Origin: an uncultured Bacteroidales bacterium
GTDB lineage: Bacteria > Bacteroidota > Bacteroidia > Bacteroidales > JAUNSR01
Length of the DNA stretch: 63,005 nt
Reading direction: 5' to 3'
NCBI GenBank assembly: GCA_947074145.1
Contig: CAMTOJ010000016.1
Coordinates: 1-63,005, forward strand
The translations under genes were made by a program, and so were the position numbers. Position 1 is the first letter of the stretch. The number at the start of each line of letters is the position of its first letter. Below the pieces are notes generated by a model. It saw only the letters and a list, made by a program, of their open reading frames with translations. It searched no databases and was not told where the DNA came from. This document shows positions 1 through 8,851 of this stretch, one piece after another.

Positions 1-85
1 TAAAAATAGAATTTATCCTCATGAAGAATTAATCCATCATTCAGATAGAGGTGTATAGTCCTAATATAATATCAAGACAAATAAG

Positions 86-883
86 TTAATTAACAATAGC
101 TTCGCTTAATTTCAGACTCTGTTCAAGATAACTTAATCTCTTTAACTGATTATAGGCAGTGATATCTATAACGCAAGGAACAACAGATACAAATCCGCGA
201 CTCAAAGCCCATTCATCAGTATCTTCGGCATCCGGCTCAATGTTATGGAAATATCCTGTCAACCAATAAGCTTCGTTGCCACTTTCATCAGTTTTCAATT
301 CATACTCTTTTGTCCAATATCCGGCAGCCTGACGACATATCTTAACTCCTTTTAATTCTTCTGTCTGAGGAATGTTGACATTAAGACAAACGCCCTTTTC
401 AAGACCATTTTTCAGGATATTGTCAACAATTAATTTTATATAATTCTCTGCTCCTGCAAAATCAGTATCATGTTTTTCGCTACAAAATGAAAAACCTATA
501 GAATCTATTTCGTTAATACATCCTTCCATAACAGCCCCCATTGTTCCGGAATATATTACACAGACAGCTGAATTAGATCCATGATTAACGCCCGAAACAA
601 TAAGATCGGGTTTTCTGTCAAGTAAAGTATTCATCGCAAGTTTTATGCAATCAACGGGAGTTCCGTTAGTTTTATATATCGAAAAATCATCTTCTTGATA
701 TACTTTCTCTATCTTCATAGCCTTGTTAGGAGTAATTGCGCTCGATTGACCTGAGCGCGCCGAATCGGGAGCCACAACAACAACTTCCCCAAATTCTCTA
801 ATAGCCTGACTCAAAACGTAAATACCTTTAGCATCAACCCCATCGTCATTAGTCACCAAAATCAAAGGTTTTTTATTACTCAT
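86..883 (-). CDS. surE: 5'/3'-nucleotidase SurE
   Basis: Metal-dependent phosphatase of nucleoside monophosphates, expected in the cytoplasm. The 265-residue product opens with the SurE metal-binding motif NDDG (N12-D13-D14-G15) and has the conserved SGVNHGSN (97-104) and SGTMGAVME (112-120) segments, in the right order and at normal family length. The ATG start lies 12 codons before the motif, as usual. A TACCTTTG box about 155 bp upstream may be its promoter. It is followed on the same strand only by the window edge, and preceded by a HAD phosphatase gene 270 bp away, so it is probably transcribed alone. Identification is by motif and is secure at family level. Confidence 0.96.
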   Translation of the reverse strand: MSNKKPLILVTNDDGVDAKGIYVLSQAIREFGEVVVVAPDSARSGQSSAITPNKAMKIEKVYQEDDFSIYKTNGTPVDCIKLAMNTLLDRKPDLIVSGVNHGSNSAVCVIYSGTMGAVMEGCINEIDSIGFSFCSEKHDTDFAGAENYIKLIVDNILKNGLEKGVCLNVNIPQTEELKGVKICRQAAGYWTKEYELKTDESGNEAYWLTGYFHNIEPDAEDTDEWALSRGFVSVVPCVIDITAYNQLKRLSYLEQSLKLSEAIVN

Positions 884-1037
884 ATTTCTTTTATTCTTTG
901 ATTAAAAATTTATTCTATATACTCTATGATAGATATATACTTATATATTATTATAAAAAAAAGGATTGGATTTTGTTTATTAAATAAGCATGTATATACC
1001 TCTAAATCGTGTTTAATAATACAAATAACATATCCTA

Positions 1038-1045
1038 CAAAGGTA
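1038..1045 (-). promoter_or_regulatory. Putative -7 promoter box upstream of surE
   Basis: On the minus strand this reads TACCTTTG, an exact match to the Bacteroidota -7 consensus TAnnTTTG. A TTTG lies upstream at 1061-1064, but the 15-bp spacing is shorter than the usual 19-21 bp. It would give surE a leader of about 150 nt. The remaining AT-rich interval 884-1153 shows no gene. Confidence 0.4.
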
Positions 1046-1153
1046 TAAACAGATTGATTACAAATAAGCTACAAAACGATAAAATTATAAAATCAATTAT
1101 TAAATAAGTAATTAATTTTAAATACAAGTAAAGTGTTTCTTTCAAAAAAGCTT

Positions 1154-1978
1154 TTAGTCAATCATTCCGAAATAACGAAGAGCATTGGCTATACCGTTAT
1201 CATCGACCGACGTTGTAACATAGTCTGCAATAGCTTTAACATTGTCTGCTGCATTTCCCATTGCCACACCAATTGAGGCAGCCTTAAGAATCGTAATATC
1301 GTTTCCGCCATCTCCAAATGCCATAGAGTTTTCTTCTTTAAGTCCGAAATGATTAAGTATCTTTTCCATTCCAAGACTTTTACTATTGCCGGCCTTTACA
1401 ATGTCAGTAAAAACAGGGCTCCAACGTGCCAATTCGCTTCCTGTCAATACATTTTCTCTCATATGAGAATCGTAGTCTTCTCCGAAAAATCCCATAGTCT
1501 GAAATATTTCATAATTGCGAGCGTTTTCAACAGGAGATGGTGGTGGAATCTCAACATCAAGATGCCTACACAATTCTTTTACATCTTCGTTTATCGATGA
1601 AATAAACCATCCATTACTATGCATAAAAGCGAAAGGTACATCTTTGCCATTATTATTAGTCCAATCAATTATCTTCTCAATCTCTTGAGCATCGAAAGGT
1701 GACTTGAATATATCTTTATTATCATTAGTAAAACAATAGCTTCCGTTAAGAGTAAGGAATGCATCAAAAGGGATATGTTTCACCGTATCAAGAAGAAATA
1801 ATGGTCTGCCGGTTGCAACTATTATTTTTATACCTCTTGAGCGAAGTTGATTGATTGCATCTAATGCTGAATCTGGTATTTTATGTGTCTTAAAAGATAG
1901 AAGAGTACCGTCAACATCGAAAAATACTGCTTTAATTCTTTCTCTTGCGCCTTTAAAATTTTCTTTCTTATTATCCAT
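1154..1978 (-). CDS. Cof-type HAD-IIB phosphatase
   Basis: Haloacid-dehalogenase superfamily phosphatase of the Cof (IIB) type, a cytoplasmic enzyme that dephosphorylates small sugar phosphates or similar metabolites; the exact substrate cannot be read from the sequence. The 274-residue product has motif I at D21-V-D23-G-T, the ATGRP motif II, and the C-terminal motif IV AFGDGGNDITILKAA followed by GVAMGNA, all in the normal order. Length fits the subfamily. It follows serS on the same strand, but a hairpin with a U-rich run (2015-2048) separates them, so it may be expressed separately. Family assignment is firm; the physiological role is not. Confidence 0.93.
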   Translation of the reverse strand: MDNKKENFKGARERIKAVFFDVDGTLLSFKTHKIPDSALDAINQLRSRGIKIIVATGRPLFLLDTVKHIPFDAFLTLNGSYCFTNDNKDIFKSPFDAQEIEKIIDWTNNNGKDVPFAFMHSNGWFISSINEDVKELCRHLDVEIPPPSPVENARNYEIFQTMGFFGEDYDSHMRENVLTGSELARWSPVFTDIVKAGNSKSLGMEKILNHFGLKEENSMAFGDGGNDITILKAASIGVAMGNAADNVKAIADYVTTSVDDNGIANALRYFGMID

Positions 1979-2014
1979 ATTATTCTCTTCACCATTAATA
2001 ATTTCTAAAACAAA

Positions 2015-2048
2015 AAGACATAACCGGCAACAAAGTCGATTATGTCTT
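2015..2048 (-). terminator. Hairpin terminator after serS
   Basis: Arms TTATGTCTT (2040-2048) and AAGACATAA (2015-2023) form a 9-bp stem with a 16-nt loop. On the minus strand the second arm runs into TTTTTGTTTT. It lies 84 nt past the serS stop and 37 nt before the HAD start, so it could end serS transcription or act as an attenuator for the HAD gene. A CAAATGTA (minus-strand TACATTTG) at 2065-2072 lies just upstream of it. Confidence 0.6.
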
Positions 2049-2131
2049 CATGGTATATCTTATACAAATGTATATCACACTATTGAAAGGAACTGAATAT
2101 TGAAATCCTGCACAATAATATTTTATACTTA

Positions 2132-3406
2132 TTAATCGATATATTCAAAACCTGTATAAGGAACAAGAGCCGCAGGTATTTTCACTCTTCCGTCAGCCTG
2201 CTGATGGTTTTCAAGAAGAGCTGCCACTATACGCGGAAGAGCAAGTGCCGATCCGTTAAGAGTGTGGCAAAGCTGAGGTTTTTTCTCTTCTGATTTGAAA
2301 CGACATTTAAGGCGATTAGCCTGATAGCTTTCAAAATTTGAAACAGAAGAAACTTCCAACCAACGTTTCTGAGCAGCAGAATATACTTCGAAGTCGAAAG
2401 TAAGAGCCGATGTGAAACTCATATCTCCACCACAAAGACGAAGTATGCGCCAAGGTAGTTCAAGCTTTTCTACAAGAGTCTGAACGTAACTTACCATTTC
2501 GTCAAGATCGTTGTAAGAAGTATCAGGATGAGCGATGCGAACGATCTCAACTTTATCGAATTGATGTAAACGGTTAAGACCGCGAACATCTTTTCCGTAA
2601 GAACCTGCTTCGCGACGGAAACATGCAGAATATGCAGTGTTTTTGATTGGTAACTCTTTTTCGTTAAGAATCACATCGCGATAGATGTTTGTAACAGGAA
2701 CCTCCGCAGTAGGGATAAGATATAGCTTATCTTCCTGGCAGAAGTACATTTGTCCCTCTTTATCAGGTAGCTGACCTGTGCCGAACCCAGATGCTTCGTT
2801 TACAACATATGGAGGTTGCACCTCAAGATAACCTGCATCACGAGCATTGTCAAGGAAGAAATTGATAAGGGCGCGTTGTAAACGAGATCCTTTTCCTTTA
2901 TAAACAGGGAATCCGGCACCGGTGATCTTAACACCAAGTTCGAAGTCTATAAGATCGAATTTTTTTGCAATATCCCAATGAGGAAGAGCGTCATCCATAA
3001 GATGAGGCATAGGACCACCCTCACGTTCTATTTTATTGTCTTCAGCACAACAGCCTTCCGGCACCGAGTCGTGAGGAAGATTAGGTATTGTATAAAGAAT
3101 TGAAAGAATCTCCTCTTCTGAAGTTTTCATTTTTGCTTCAGCCGATTTGTTGGTTTCCTTTAGTTGTGAGACTTTAGCTTTTGAAGCTTCAGCTTCCTCT
3201 TTCTTTCCCTCTTTCATAAGTGCACCAATCGATTTGGAAAGTGCATTTACTTCAGCAAGGTTTTTATCAACTTCAGCCTGAGCCGCACGACGCTCTTTAT
3301 CAAGTTCAAGAATCTTTTCAATAGATTCGCGAGCATCGAAATGTTTTTTTGCCAGACGACGAATAACCTCTTCGGTATTCTCTTTTATGTAATTAAGCGT
3401 TAGCAT
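2132..3406 (-). CDS. serS: Seryl-tRNA synthetase
   Basis: Class II aminoacyl-tRNA synthetase that charges tRNA-Ser in the cytoplasm. The 424-residue protein has the N-terminal long coiled-coil arm (about residues 30-105, rich in K/E/A), then the catalytic domain with motif 2 FRREAGSYGKDVRGL and motif 3 NGSALALPRIVAALLE. The TAEVPV segment of the serine/adenylate pocket is also present. Full length with no missing core motif. A TATCTTTG -7 box lies 63 bp upstream of the start, downstream of the rpmA terminator, so it probably has its own promoter. Confidence 0.98.
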   Translation of the reverse strand: MLTLNYIKENTEEVIRRLAKKHFDARESIEKILELDKERRAAQAEVDKNLAEVNALSKSIGALMKEGKKEEAEASKAKVSQLKETNKSAEAKMKTSEEEILSILYTIPNLPHDSVPEGCCAEDNKIEREGGPMPHLMDDALPHWDIAKKFDLIDFELGVKITGAGFPVYKGKGSRLQRALINFFLDNARDAGYLEVQPPYVVNEASGFGTGQLPDKEGQMYFCQEDKLYLIPTAEVPVTNIYRDVILNEKELPIKNTAYSACFRREAGSYGKDVRGLNRLHQFDKVEIVRIAHPDTSYNDLDEMVSYVQTLVEKLELPWRILRLCGGDMSFTSALTFDFEVYSAAQKRWLEVSSVSNFESYQANRLKCRFKSEEKKPQLCHTLNGSALALPRIVAALLENHQQADGRVKIPAALVPYTGFEYID

Positions 3407-3468
3407 AAAAATTAATTATTTATATTTCGATTTTATTGTTTACTGCTTTGTGTAAAAAAATATTACGC

Positions 3469-3476
3469 GGCAAAGA
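3469..3476 (-). promoter_or_regulatory. Putative serS promoter -7 box
   Basis: The minus strand reads TATCTTTG, an exact TAnnTTTG match, 63 bp upstream of the serS ATG. No clear TTTG is present at the -33 distance. Its position just past the rplU-rpmA terminator supports independent serS transcription. Confidence 0.5.
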
Positions 3477-3489
3477 TACACAAAAAGAA

Positions 3490-3527
3490 AACTCCCGTTT
3501 TCATACCAAAGTATAAAAACGGGAGTT
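3490..3527 (-). terminator. Rho-independent terminator after rplU-rpmA
   Basis: A perfect 12-bp stem, AAAACGGGAGTT with AACTCCCGTTTT (arms 3516-3527 and 3490-3501), has a 14-nt loop. On the minus strand it is followed by TTCTTTTTG. It sits 58 nt after the rpmA stop and separates the ribosomal operon from serS. Confidence 0.9.
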
Positions 3528-3585
3528 ATTTCATTTTTATTGAATAAAAAACCAAAATAGATTAGCTATTCAATAAATAAATCTC

Positions 3586-3843
3586 TTAGTTAAGAGGTTC
3601 GATTGAAATGTAAGAGCGGTTTTCGCCTTTTTTACGGAAAGAAACTGTTCCGTCAACAAGTGCGAAAAGAGTATGGTCTTTACCAATACCTACATTTTCA
3701 CCAGGATGATGAGTTGTACCTCTTTGGCGTACGATGATGTTACCAGCTTTAGCAAACTGTCCACCGAAGATTTTAACGCCTAATCTTTTGCTTTCGGATT
3801 CACGTCCGTTCTTAGAACTACCGACACCTTTTTTGTGAGCCAT
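3586..3843 (-). CDS. rpmA: 50S ribosomal protein L27
   Basis: Structural protein of the large ribosomal subunit near the peptidyl-transferase centre. The 85-residue product begins [16 protein letters not shown], the typical L27 N-terminus, and contains [17 protein letters not shown] and [17 protein letters not shown], both family signatures. It begins directly with the mature-type sequence, without the cleavable Firmicute N-terminal extension. It lies 20 bp after rplU in the usual rplU-rpmA order and ends before a strong terminator. Confidence 0.99.
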   Translation of the reverse strand: MAHKKGVGSSKNGRESESKRLGVKIFGGQFAKAGNIIVRQRGTTHHPGENVGIGKDHTLFALVDGTVSFRKKGENRSYISIEPLN

Positions 3844-3863
3844 TTTCTTCTAAATTTTAATGA

Positions 3864-4181
3864 TTAAGCAACTACTTCTTTAATTAACAATTGTGTAAAC
3901 TGCTGACGGTGACCGTTGCGTTTTCTGTATCCTTTTCTTCTCTTTTTGTGAAAAATGATAAGTCTTTCACCTTTGATCATAGGAGCGATAACTTCGCAAA
4001 CTACCTTAGCACCTTCGATTACCGGAGCACCAACTACAACTTCTCCGTCTTTGTCTGCAAGAAGAACTTTATCGAAAACTACTTCAGCTCCGTTAGTTGC
4101 TTCTGCAATGTGGTGAACATACAATTTACGACCAGCTTCAGCCTTAAACTGTTGTCCTTGAATCTCAACGATTGCGTACAT
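3864..4181 (-). CDS. rplU: 50S ribosomal protein L21
   Basis: Large-subunit ribosomal protein that binds 23S rRNA. The 105-residue product begins [13 protein letters not shown] and contains the family C-terminal motif [15 protein letters not shown], followed by the QLLIKEV end. It is the first gene of the rplU-rpmA operon. Upstream lie a well-formed Bacteroidota promoter and a leader that can fold into a closed stem with an inner hairpin, suggesting autoregulation, although no experiment can be inferred from that. Confidence 0.99.
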   Translation of the reverse strand: MYAIVEIQGQQFKAEAGRKLYVHHIAEATNGAEVVFDKVLLADKDGEVVVGAPVIEGAKVVCEVIAPMIKGERLIIFHKKRRKGYRKRNGHRQQFTQLLIKEVVA

Positions 4182-4213
4182 CTGTTTAAATAATTTTTAC
4201 AGGTTACCTCCGC

Positions 4214-4251
4214 AAGGCGTGTCATAATTTTATGATCATCTTTTTAGCCTT
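4214..4251 (-). promoter_or_regulatory. Structured rplU leader RNA (candidate)
   Basis: In the minus-strand leader, AAGGC (4251-4247) can pair with GCCTT (4218-4214), enclosing a TCATAA/TTATGA hairpin (4235-4222). This compact fold lies between the promoter and the rplU start. Ribosomal-protein operons often carry such autoregulatory leaders; here that role is only inferred. Confidence 0.35.
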
Positions 4252-4267
4252 AATCGGAATCAGTGCG

Positions 4268-4298
4268 CAAAGATAATTTTTTTATTTCTAACACACAA
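4268..4298 (-). promoter_or_regulatory. Promoter of the rplU-rpmA operon
   Basis: On the minus strand TTG (4298-4296), then 20 bp, then TATCTTTG (4275-4268). This is an excellent match to the Bacteroidota sigma-ABfr promoter (TTTG, 19-21 bp, TAnnTTTG). Transcription would begin near 4261, about 80 nt before the rplU ATG. Confidence 0.75.
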
Positions 4299-4474
4299 TA
4301 TTACCGTGGTTTTTAATAGCTTAATTTGTAAATTTTGACAATTTGGGAATTAAAAGATATTTTTTCTCTTTTTAGTGATATAACCTTATGTTTTAGAGAA
4401 AAGTGCTAATGACTGTTTTATTATTTTATAATAATAGTTTCGTTGTTCATAAAAAAGTTTTTTCTTTGCAACTG

Positions 4475-4494
4475 TTTCGAATTACTGTTCGAAA
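4475..4494. promoter_or_regulatory. Inverted repeat upstream of the RND operon
   Basis: TTTCGAA (4475-4481) and TTCGAAA (4488-4494) form a perfect 7-bp inverted repeat with a 6-bp spacer, 155 bp ahead of the adaptor start. This is the shape of a dimeric repressor operator, but no regulator gene is adjacent. Confidence 0.35.
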
Positions 4495-4648
4495 AAATAT
4501 AAAACTCTATATTCCAACGATTGAAGAGATGGTTTACACAATCTCTCGTTATGGACTGTTTTTATGAGGTGAAAAAATAATAAAGAAGAATAGCTGTATT
4601 GATAATGAGATACAGAAAAAATTTAAGGTAAATCAAAGAAAAAGACAA

Positions 4649-5719
4649 ATGCGAAGAATGATCAAATTAATGTCGAGCTCTTTAATGATGGCAGCGACAT
4701 GTTTTATTCTTTTCTCTTGTAGCGAGGAAAAAGCAAAAAGAGATGTGACTAGAACGGTGAAAGTGGCTAAGGTTGAGTCAAGCACCGAAATAAAAAAAGA
4801 CTTTTCAGGAGTAGTAGAGGCTGTAGAATATGTTAAGCTTGCATTCAGAGTGAGCGGACAGATTGTGGAACTTCCGGTAATTGAAGGTCAGAAAGTAAAA
4901 AAAGGTGATCTTATCGCCAAAATAGATCCCCGCGAAATATCTATTCAGTATAGTGCGGATAAGGCTTCTTTTGAAACCGCATCTGCTCAGCTTGATCGTA
5001 ATAAACGATTACTTGACAAGCAGGCTGTATCAAAACAAGATTATGAGGTATGTGTTGCTAACTTCGAAAGAGCAAAATCTGCATATGAACTCTCTACCAA
5101 TAATATGAACGATACTTATCTGACAGCGCCGTTCAACGGATCGATTGAACGCCGTCTAGTAGAGAATTTTCAGCGAGTAAATGCAGGAGAGGGAATCGTA
5201 CAACTAGTAAACACTAATAAGTTAAGAATTAAATTCGTAATGCCTGATTCTTATATGTATCTTTTAAAGAGTACAAAACAGAGTTTTAGTGTAGAATTTG
5301 ACACATTTAAAGGACGAAAATTCAGTGCCCAGATTGAAGAATATCTTGATATTTCTACCAATCGTGCAGGTATCCCTGTTAGTGTTATTATTGATGATGA
5401 GAAATTTGACAGAAATGCATACGAAGTAAAACCTGGATTTACATGTAATATACATTTGAATTCAGATATTAGCAACTATATGAGCTACAATATGATGATG
5501 GTGCCTTTAAGTGCTGTTTTCGAAGAAGCCGAAGGTTCTCAAAAATATGTATGGATTGTATCTAATAATAAAGTTCAGAAAAGAAAGGTGAAAATGAATT
5601 CACCAACAGGTAAAGCTGAAGCTTATATTTCAGAGGGTATAAAAGTAGGAGAGACAGTAGTGACAGCCGGAGTATATCAATTGAAAGAGGGAGAAACGGT
5701 TAAAATCCTTTCAAAATAA
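4649..5719 (+). CDS. RND efflux periplasmic adaptor (membrane fusion protein)
   Basis: Lipid-anchored periplasmic adaptor that should link the RND pump (next gene) to its outer-membrane channel. The 356-residue protein has a lipoprotein signal ending FILFSC with acceptor Cys24. A biotinyl-lipoyl half follows (FRVSGQIVELPVIEGQKVKKGD, about 70-91), then a helical hairpin with SKQDYE, the second lipoyl half (TAPFNGSIERR), and a beta-barrel ending in TAGVYQLKEGE. Order and length fit the AcrA/MexA group. It is 92 bp upstream of the pump gene and heads a three-gene operon. The substrate cannot be predicted. Confidence 0.93.
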   Translation: MRRMIKLMSSSLMMAATCFILFSCSEEKAKRDVTRTVKVAKVESSTEIKKDFSGVVEAVEYVKLAFRVSGQIVELPVIEGQKVKKGDLIAKIDPREISIQYSADKASFETASAQLDRNKRLLDKQAVSKQDYEVCVANFERAKSAYELSTNNMNDTYLTAPFNGSIERRLVENFQRVNAGEGIVQLVNTNKLRIKFVMPDSYMYLLKSTKQSFSVEFDTFKGRKFSAQIEEYLDISTNRAGIPVSVIIDDEKFDRNAYEVKPGFTCNIHLNSDISNYMSYNMMMVPLSAVFEEAEGSQKYVWIVSNNKVQKRKVKMNSPTGKAEAYISEGIKVGETVVTAGVYQLKEGETVKILSK

Positions 5720-5811
5720 AAATCATAAAAGGAGATTCTATTGAATCCTGCAGATGTGGAAATTTGATAGAATGATCATCAATAATAAAATTCCTGATAA
5801 AAATATATATT

Positions 5812-8800
5812 ATGAATTTAGCGAAATATTCACTTGATAATTCCAAAGTGATATACTTCTTTCTTGCCCTAATGTTATTTGGCGGTATCATGTCATTTGA
5901 TAAACTTGGGAAAAAAGAAGATGCACCTTTTGTTATCAAGACAGCGGCTATCGTAACCCGTTATCCCGGAGCCGAGCCAGCAGAAGTCGAACGACTAATC
6001 ACAGAGCCTATTTCCCGTGAAATACAGAGTATGAACGGGGTATATAAGATAAAATCGGAGTCAATGTATGGAGTATCAAAAATTACTTTCGAACTTTTGC
6101 CTTCATTATCATCAGACGATATACCACAAAAATGGGATGAACTTCGCCGTAAGGTGCTAAATATTTCACCCTCACTTCCGGCCGGTGCTTCAGTACCTAC
6201 GGTAGGAGATGATTTCGGTGATGTGTTTGGGATCTATTATGGTTTGACAATGGATGATGGATTCGATTATGCAGAATTAAGAGATTGGGCAGAGAAGATA
6301 AAAACAAAACTTGTGACAGCCGATGGGGTGATGAAAGTTGCTTTGTTTGGTACTCAAACCGAGGTTATCAATGTATTTGTTCCTGTCAACAAACTTGCAG
6401 GTATGGGTATAGATCCGAATGTGATCTCTCAGTTGTTACAATCACAAAATCAGATTATCAATACGGGTGAGGTGAGAGCCGGAGAACAGCAGATTAAAAT
6501 GCTTGCTAACGGTATGTATACATCTATAGAGGATTTGAAAAATCAAACACTTAATACTTCATCCGGGTTATTGAAACTTGGAGATATAGCTACTATTGAA
6601 AAAGGGTATATGGATCCTCCCGGCACAATAATGCGTGTAAACGGTAAAAAAGCTATCGGAATAGGTGTTTCTACCGACCCAAAGAGAGATGTGGTAAAAA
6701 CGGGAGATCTTGTACGTGGGAAACTCGATGAGATATTACCACTTATGCCAGTTGGGCTTACACTTGAGAATTTATATCCTGAAGATATTATTGCTCGTGA
6801 AGCAAACAATGGTTTTATCATCAATCTTATAGAATCGGTTGGTATTGTTGTGATTATCATTATGCTTGTGATGGGATTCCGTGCAGGTATCTTGATTGGT
6901 TCATCTCTTGTATTTTCTATTGGTGGTACGCTTCTTATCATGTCAATGATTGGAGTGGGACTAAATCGTACATCATTGGCAGGATTTATCATTGCAATGG
7001 GTATGCTTGTGGATAATGCTATCGTTGTAACTGATAATGCACAAATAGCGATTGCCAGAGGACAGAAAAAACGTAAAGCACTTATTAATGGAGCAACAGG
7101 GCCACAATGGGGACTTCTTGGAGCTACATTTATAGCGATTTGTTCGTTCCTTCCACTTTATCTTGCTCCTTCGGCAGTTGCAGAGATGGTAAAACCTTTA
7201 TTTATCGTACTTGCTATTTCCTTGGGTCTTAGTTGGGTTCTTGCACTTACTCAGACACCTCTTTTTGGTAATTTTATACTAAAAGAATCGGATGGCGGAG
7301 AAGCAAAAGATCCTTATGATAAACCGTTTTACAAGAAATTTGATAAAATTATTCGTTTTCTAATAAGCAAAAAGATTTTTACACTCACTGCGATGATTGG
7401 TTTCCTTTTCGGATCACTTATCCTGATGGGTATGCTTCCGCAGAATTTCTTCCCTTCACTTGATAAGCCTTACTACAAAGCAGACGTATTTTTCCCTGAC
7501 GGATACTCTATCAGACAGGTTGAAGAGGAACTTGTTGAAGTTGAAGAATATTTACTTGCAAAACCTGAGGTTAAAAGTGTATCGGTAACATTCGGTAGTT
7601 CACCTTTACGTTATTATCTGGCTTCTACATCTTTTGGCCCTAAGTCTAATTTTGCCAATATTTTGGTAGAACTTCATGACGGTAAATATACAAATTCATG
7701 TGAAGAGGATTTTTACTATTTCATGAAAGACAATTTCCCGGATGCTATCACAAGATCGATGTTATTTAAACTCTCTCCGGCTGTTGAAGCGGCTATAGAG
7801 ATCGGATTTATAGGTGAGAATGTAGATACACTTGTCGCCCTAACAAATCGTGCAATAGATATCATGAACGAACATCCTGAACTCATCAATGTGAGAAATT
7901 CATGGGGAAACAAGGTTCCGGTTTGGAATCCTGTTTATAGTCAGGAGAAAGCACAAGCAATAGGTGTAAGTCGTCAGAATATGGCACAAAGTATACAGCT
8001 TGGAACTAACGGAGCTACACTTGGTGTATATCGTGAAAATGATCTTTCTATGCCTATTCTTTTAAAAGGAAATATCGGCGATGATATAAAATTAAATGAT
8101 ATCAGAACTCTTCCTGTGTTTGGAAATACTAATGGTATCACTACTCTGGATCAGATAGTGGAAGATTTTGATTTCAGTTATAAATTTTGCAATTATAAAG
8201 TTTTCAATCGTGAAAAAGTTATGATGGCACAAGCAGATCCTGATAGAGGTGTTAATGCTATTGCTGCATTTAATACTATCTGGAAAGAGATGCAGGAAAG
8301 AATCGATGTACCTGACGGATATACAATGAAATATTTCGGAGAGCAAGAGAGTCAGGTTGAGAGTAATGAGGCACTTGCGGCAAACATGCCGTTAACATTC
8401 TTTCTTATGTTTGTGACTTTGCTTTTCCTTTTCAAAACATATCGTAAACCTACTATAATTTTGCTTATGCTTCCGTTGATTTTCATCGGAGTGGTGTTTG
8501 GTCTTGTGGTTTTAGGAAAGCAGTTTGACTTCTTCGCAATGCTTGGTCTTTTGGGATTGATAGGTATGAATATTAAAAATGCAATTGTTCTTGTTGATCA
8601 GATTGAGATAGAAGAGAGTGAAGGTAAAGAGCCACTTGATGCAGTAGTTCAGGCTACCATTAGTCGTATCGTACCGGTTGCCATGGCATCAGGTACAACT
8701 ATACTTGGTATGCTTCCGTTACTTTTCGATGCTATGTTCGGGGGAATGGCGGCTACTATCATGGGAGGATTATTGCTTGCTTCAATATTGACATTGTTCA

Positions 8801-8847
8801 TTTTGCCTGTGGCATATAGTGCAATACATAAAATCAAAGTGAATTAA
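5812..8847 (+). CDS. RND efflux pump, inner-membrane transporter
   Basis: Proton-driven inner-membrane pump of the HAE/AcrB superfamily that expels hydrophobic compounds through the adaptor and outer-membrane factor encoded on either side. The 1011-residue protein has the RND duplicated plan: an N-terminal helix, a periplasmic domain, a helix bundle around 335-490, a second periplasmic domain and a second helix bundle around 850-1005. The proton-relay segment reads GMLVDNAIVV, with D401 but N402 where AcrB has a second Asp. The partner lysine is present in GMNIKNAIVLVDQ (K922). The D-N variant suggests a one-carboxylate relay. It is 4 bp from the outer-membrane gene, so they are cotranscribed. 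Confidence 0.95.
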   Translation: MNLAKYSLDNSKVIYFFLALMLFGGIMSFDKLGKKEDAPFVIKTAAIVTRYPGAEPAEVERLITEPISREIQSMNGVYKIKSESMYGVSKITFELLPSLSSDDIPQKWDELRRKVLNISPSLPAGASVPTVGDDFGDVFGIYYGLTMDDGFDYAELRDWAEKIKTKLVTADGVMKVALFGTQTEVINVFVPVNKLAGMGIDPNVISQLLQSQNQIINTGEVRAGEQQIKMLANGMYTSIEDLKNQTLNTSSGLLKLGDIATIEKGYMDPPGTIMRVNGKKAIGIGVSTDPKRDVVKTGDLVRGKLDEILPLMPVGLTLENLYPEDIIAREANNGFIINLIESVGIVVIIIMLVMGFRAGILIGSSLVFSIGGTLLIMSMIGVGLNRTSLAGFIIAMGMLVDNAIVVTDNAQIAIARGQKKRKALINGATGPQWGLLGATFIAICSFLPLYLAPSAVAEMVKPLFIVLAISLGLSWVLALTQTPLFGNFILKESDGGEAKDPYDKPFYKKFDKIIRFLISKKIFTLTAMIGFLFGSLILMGMLPQNFFPSLDKPYYKADVFFPDGYSIRQVEEELVEVEEYLLAKPEVKSVSVTFGSSPLRYYLASTSFGPKSNFANILVELHDGKYTNSCEEDFYYFMKDNFPDAITRSMLFKLSPAVEAAIEIGFIGENVDTLVALTNRAIDIMNEHPELINVRNSWGNKVPVWNPVYSQEKAQAIGVSRQNMAQSIQLGTNGATLGVYRENDLSMPILLKGNIGDDIKLNDIRTLPVFGNTNGITTLDQIVEDFDFSYKFCNYKVFNREKVMMAQADPDRGVNAIAAFNTIWKEMQERIDVPDGYTMKYFGEQESQVESNEALAANMPLTFFLMFVTLLFLFKTYRKPTIILLMLPLIFIGVVFGLVVLGKQFDFFAMLGLLGLIGMNIKNAIVLVDQIEIEESEGKEPLDAVVQATISRIVPVAMASGTTILGMLPLLFDAMFGGMAATIMGGLLLASILTLFILPVAYSAIHKIKVN

Positions 8848-8851
8848 TAGT

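Larger units (their letters stand above)
4182..4648. other. Divergent intergenic region between rplU and the RND operon
   Basis: This 467-bp AT-rich stretch holds the rplU leader and promoter on the left (4214-4298) and an inverted repeat ahead of the RND operon (4475-4494). A weaker hairpin, with AGAGAT and ATCTCT separated by a short loop, lies near 4525-4550. No ORF of protein-like composition was seen, and no clear TAnnTTTG box faces the RND operon. Confidence 0.6.

Noticed and set aside
6543..6992. A 149-residue minus-strand ORF inside the RND pump
   Set aside because: It overlaps the conserved membrane segment of the pump; Pro/Ser/Ile-rich antisense composition.
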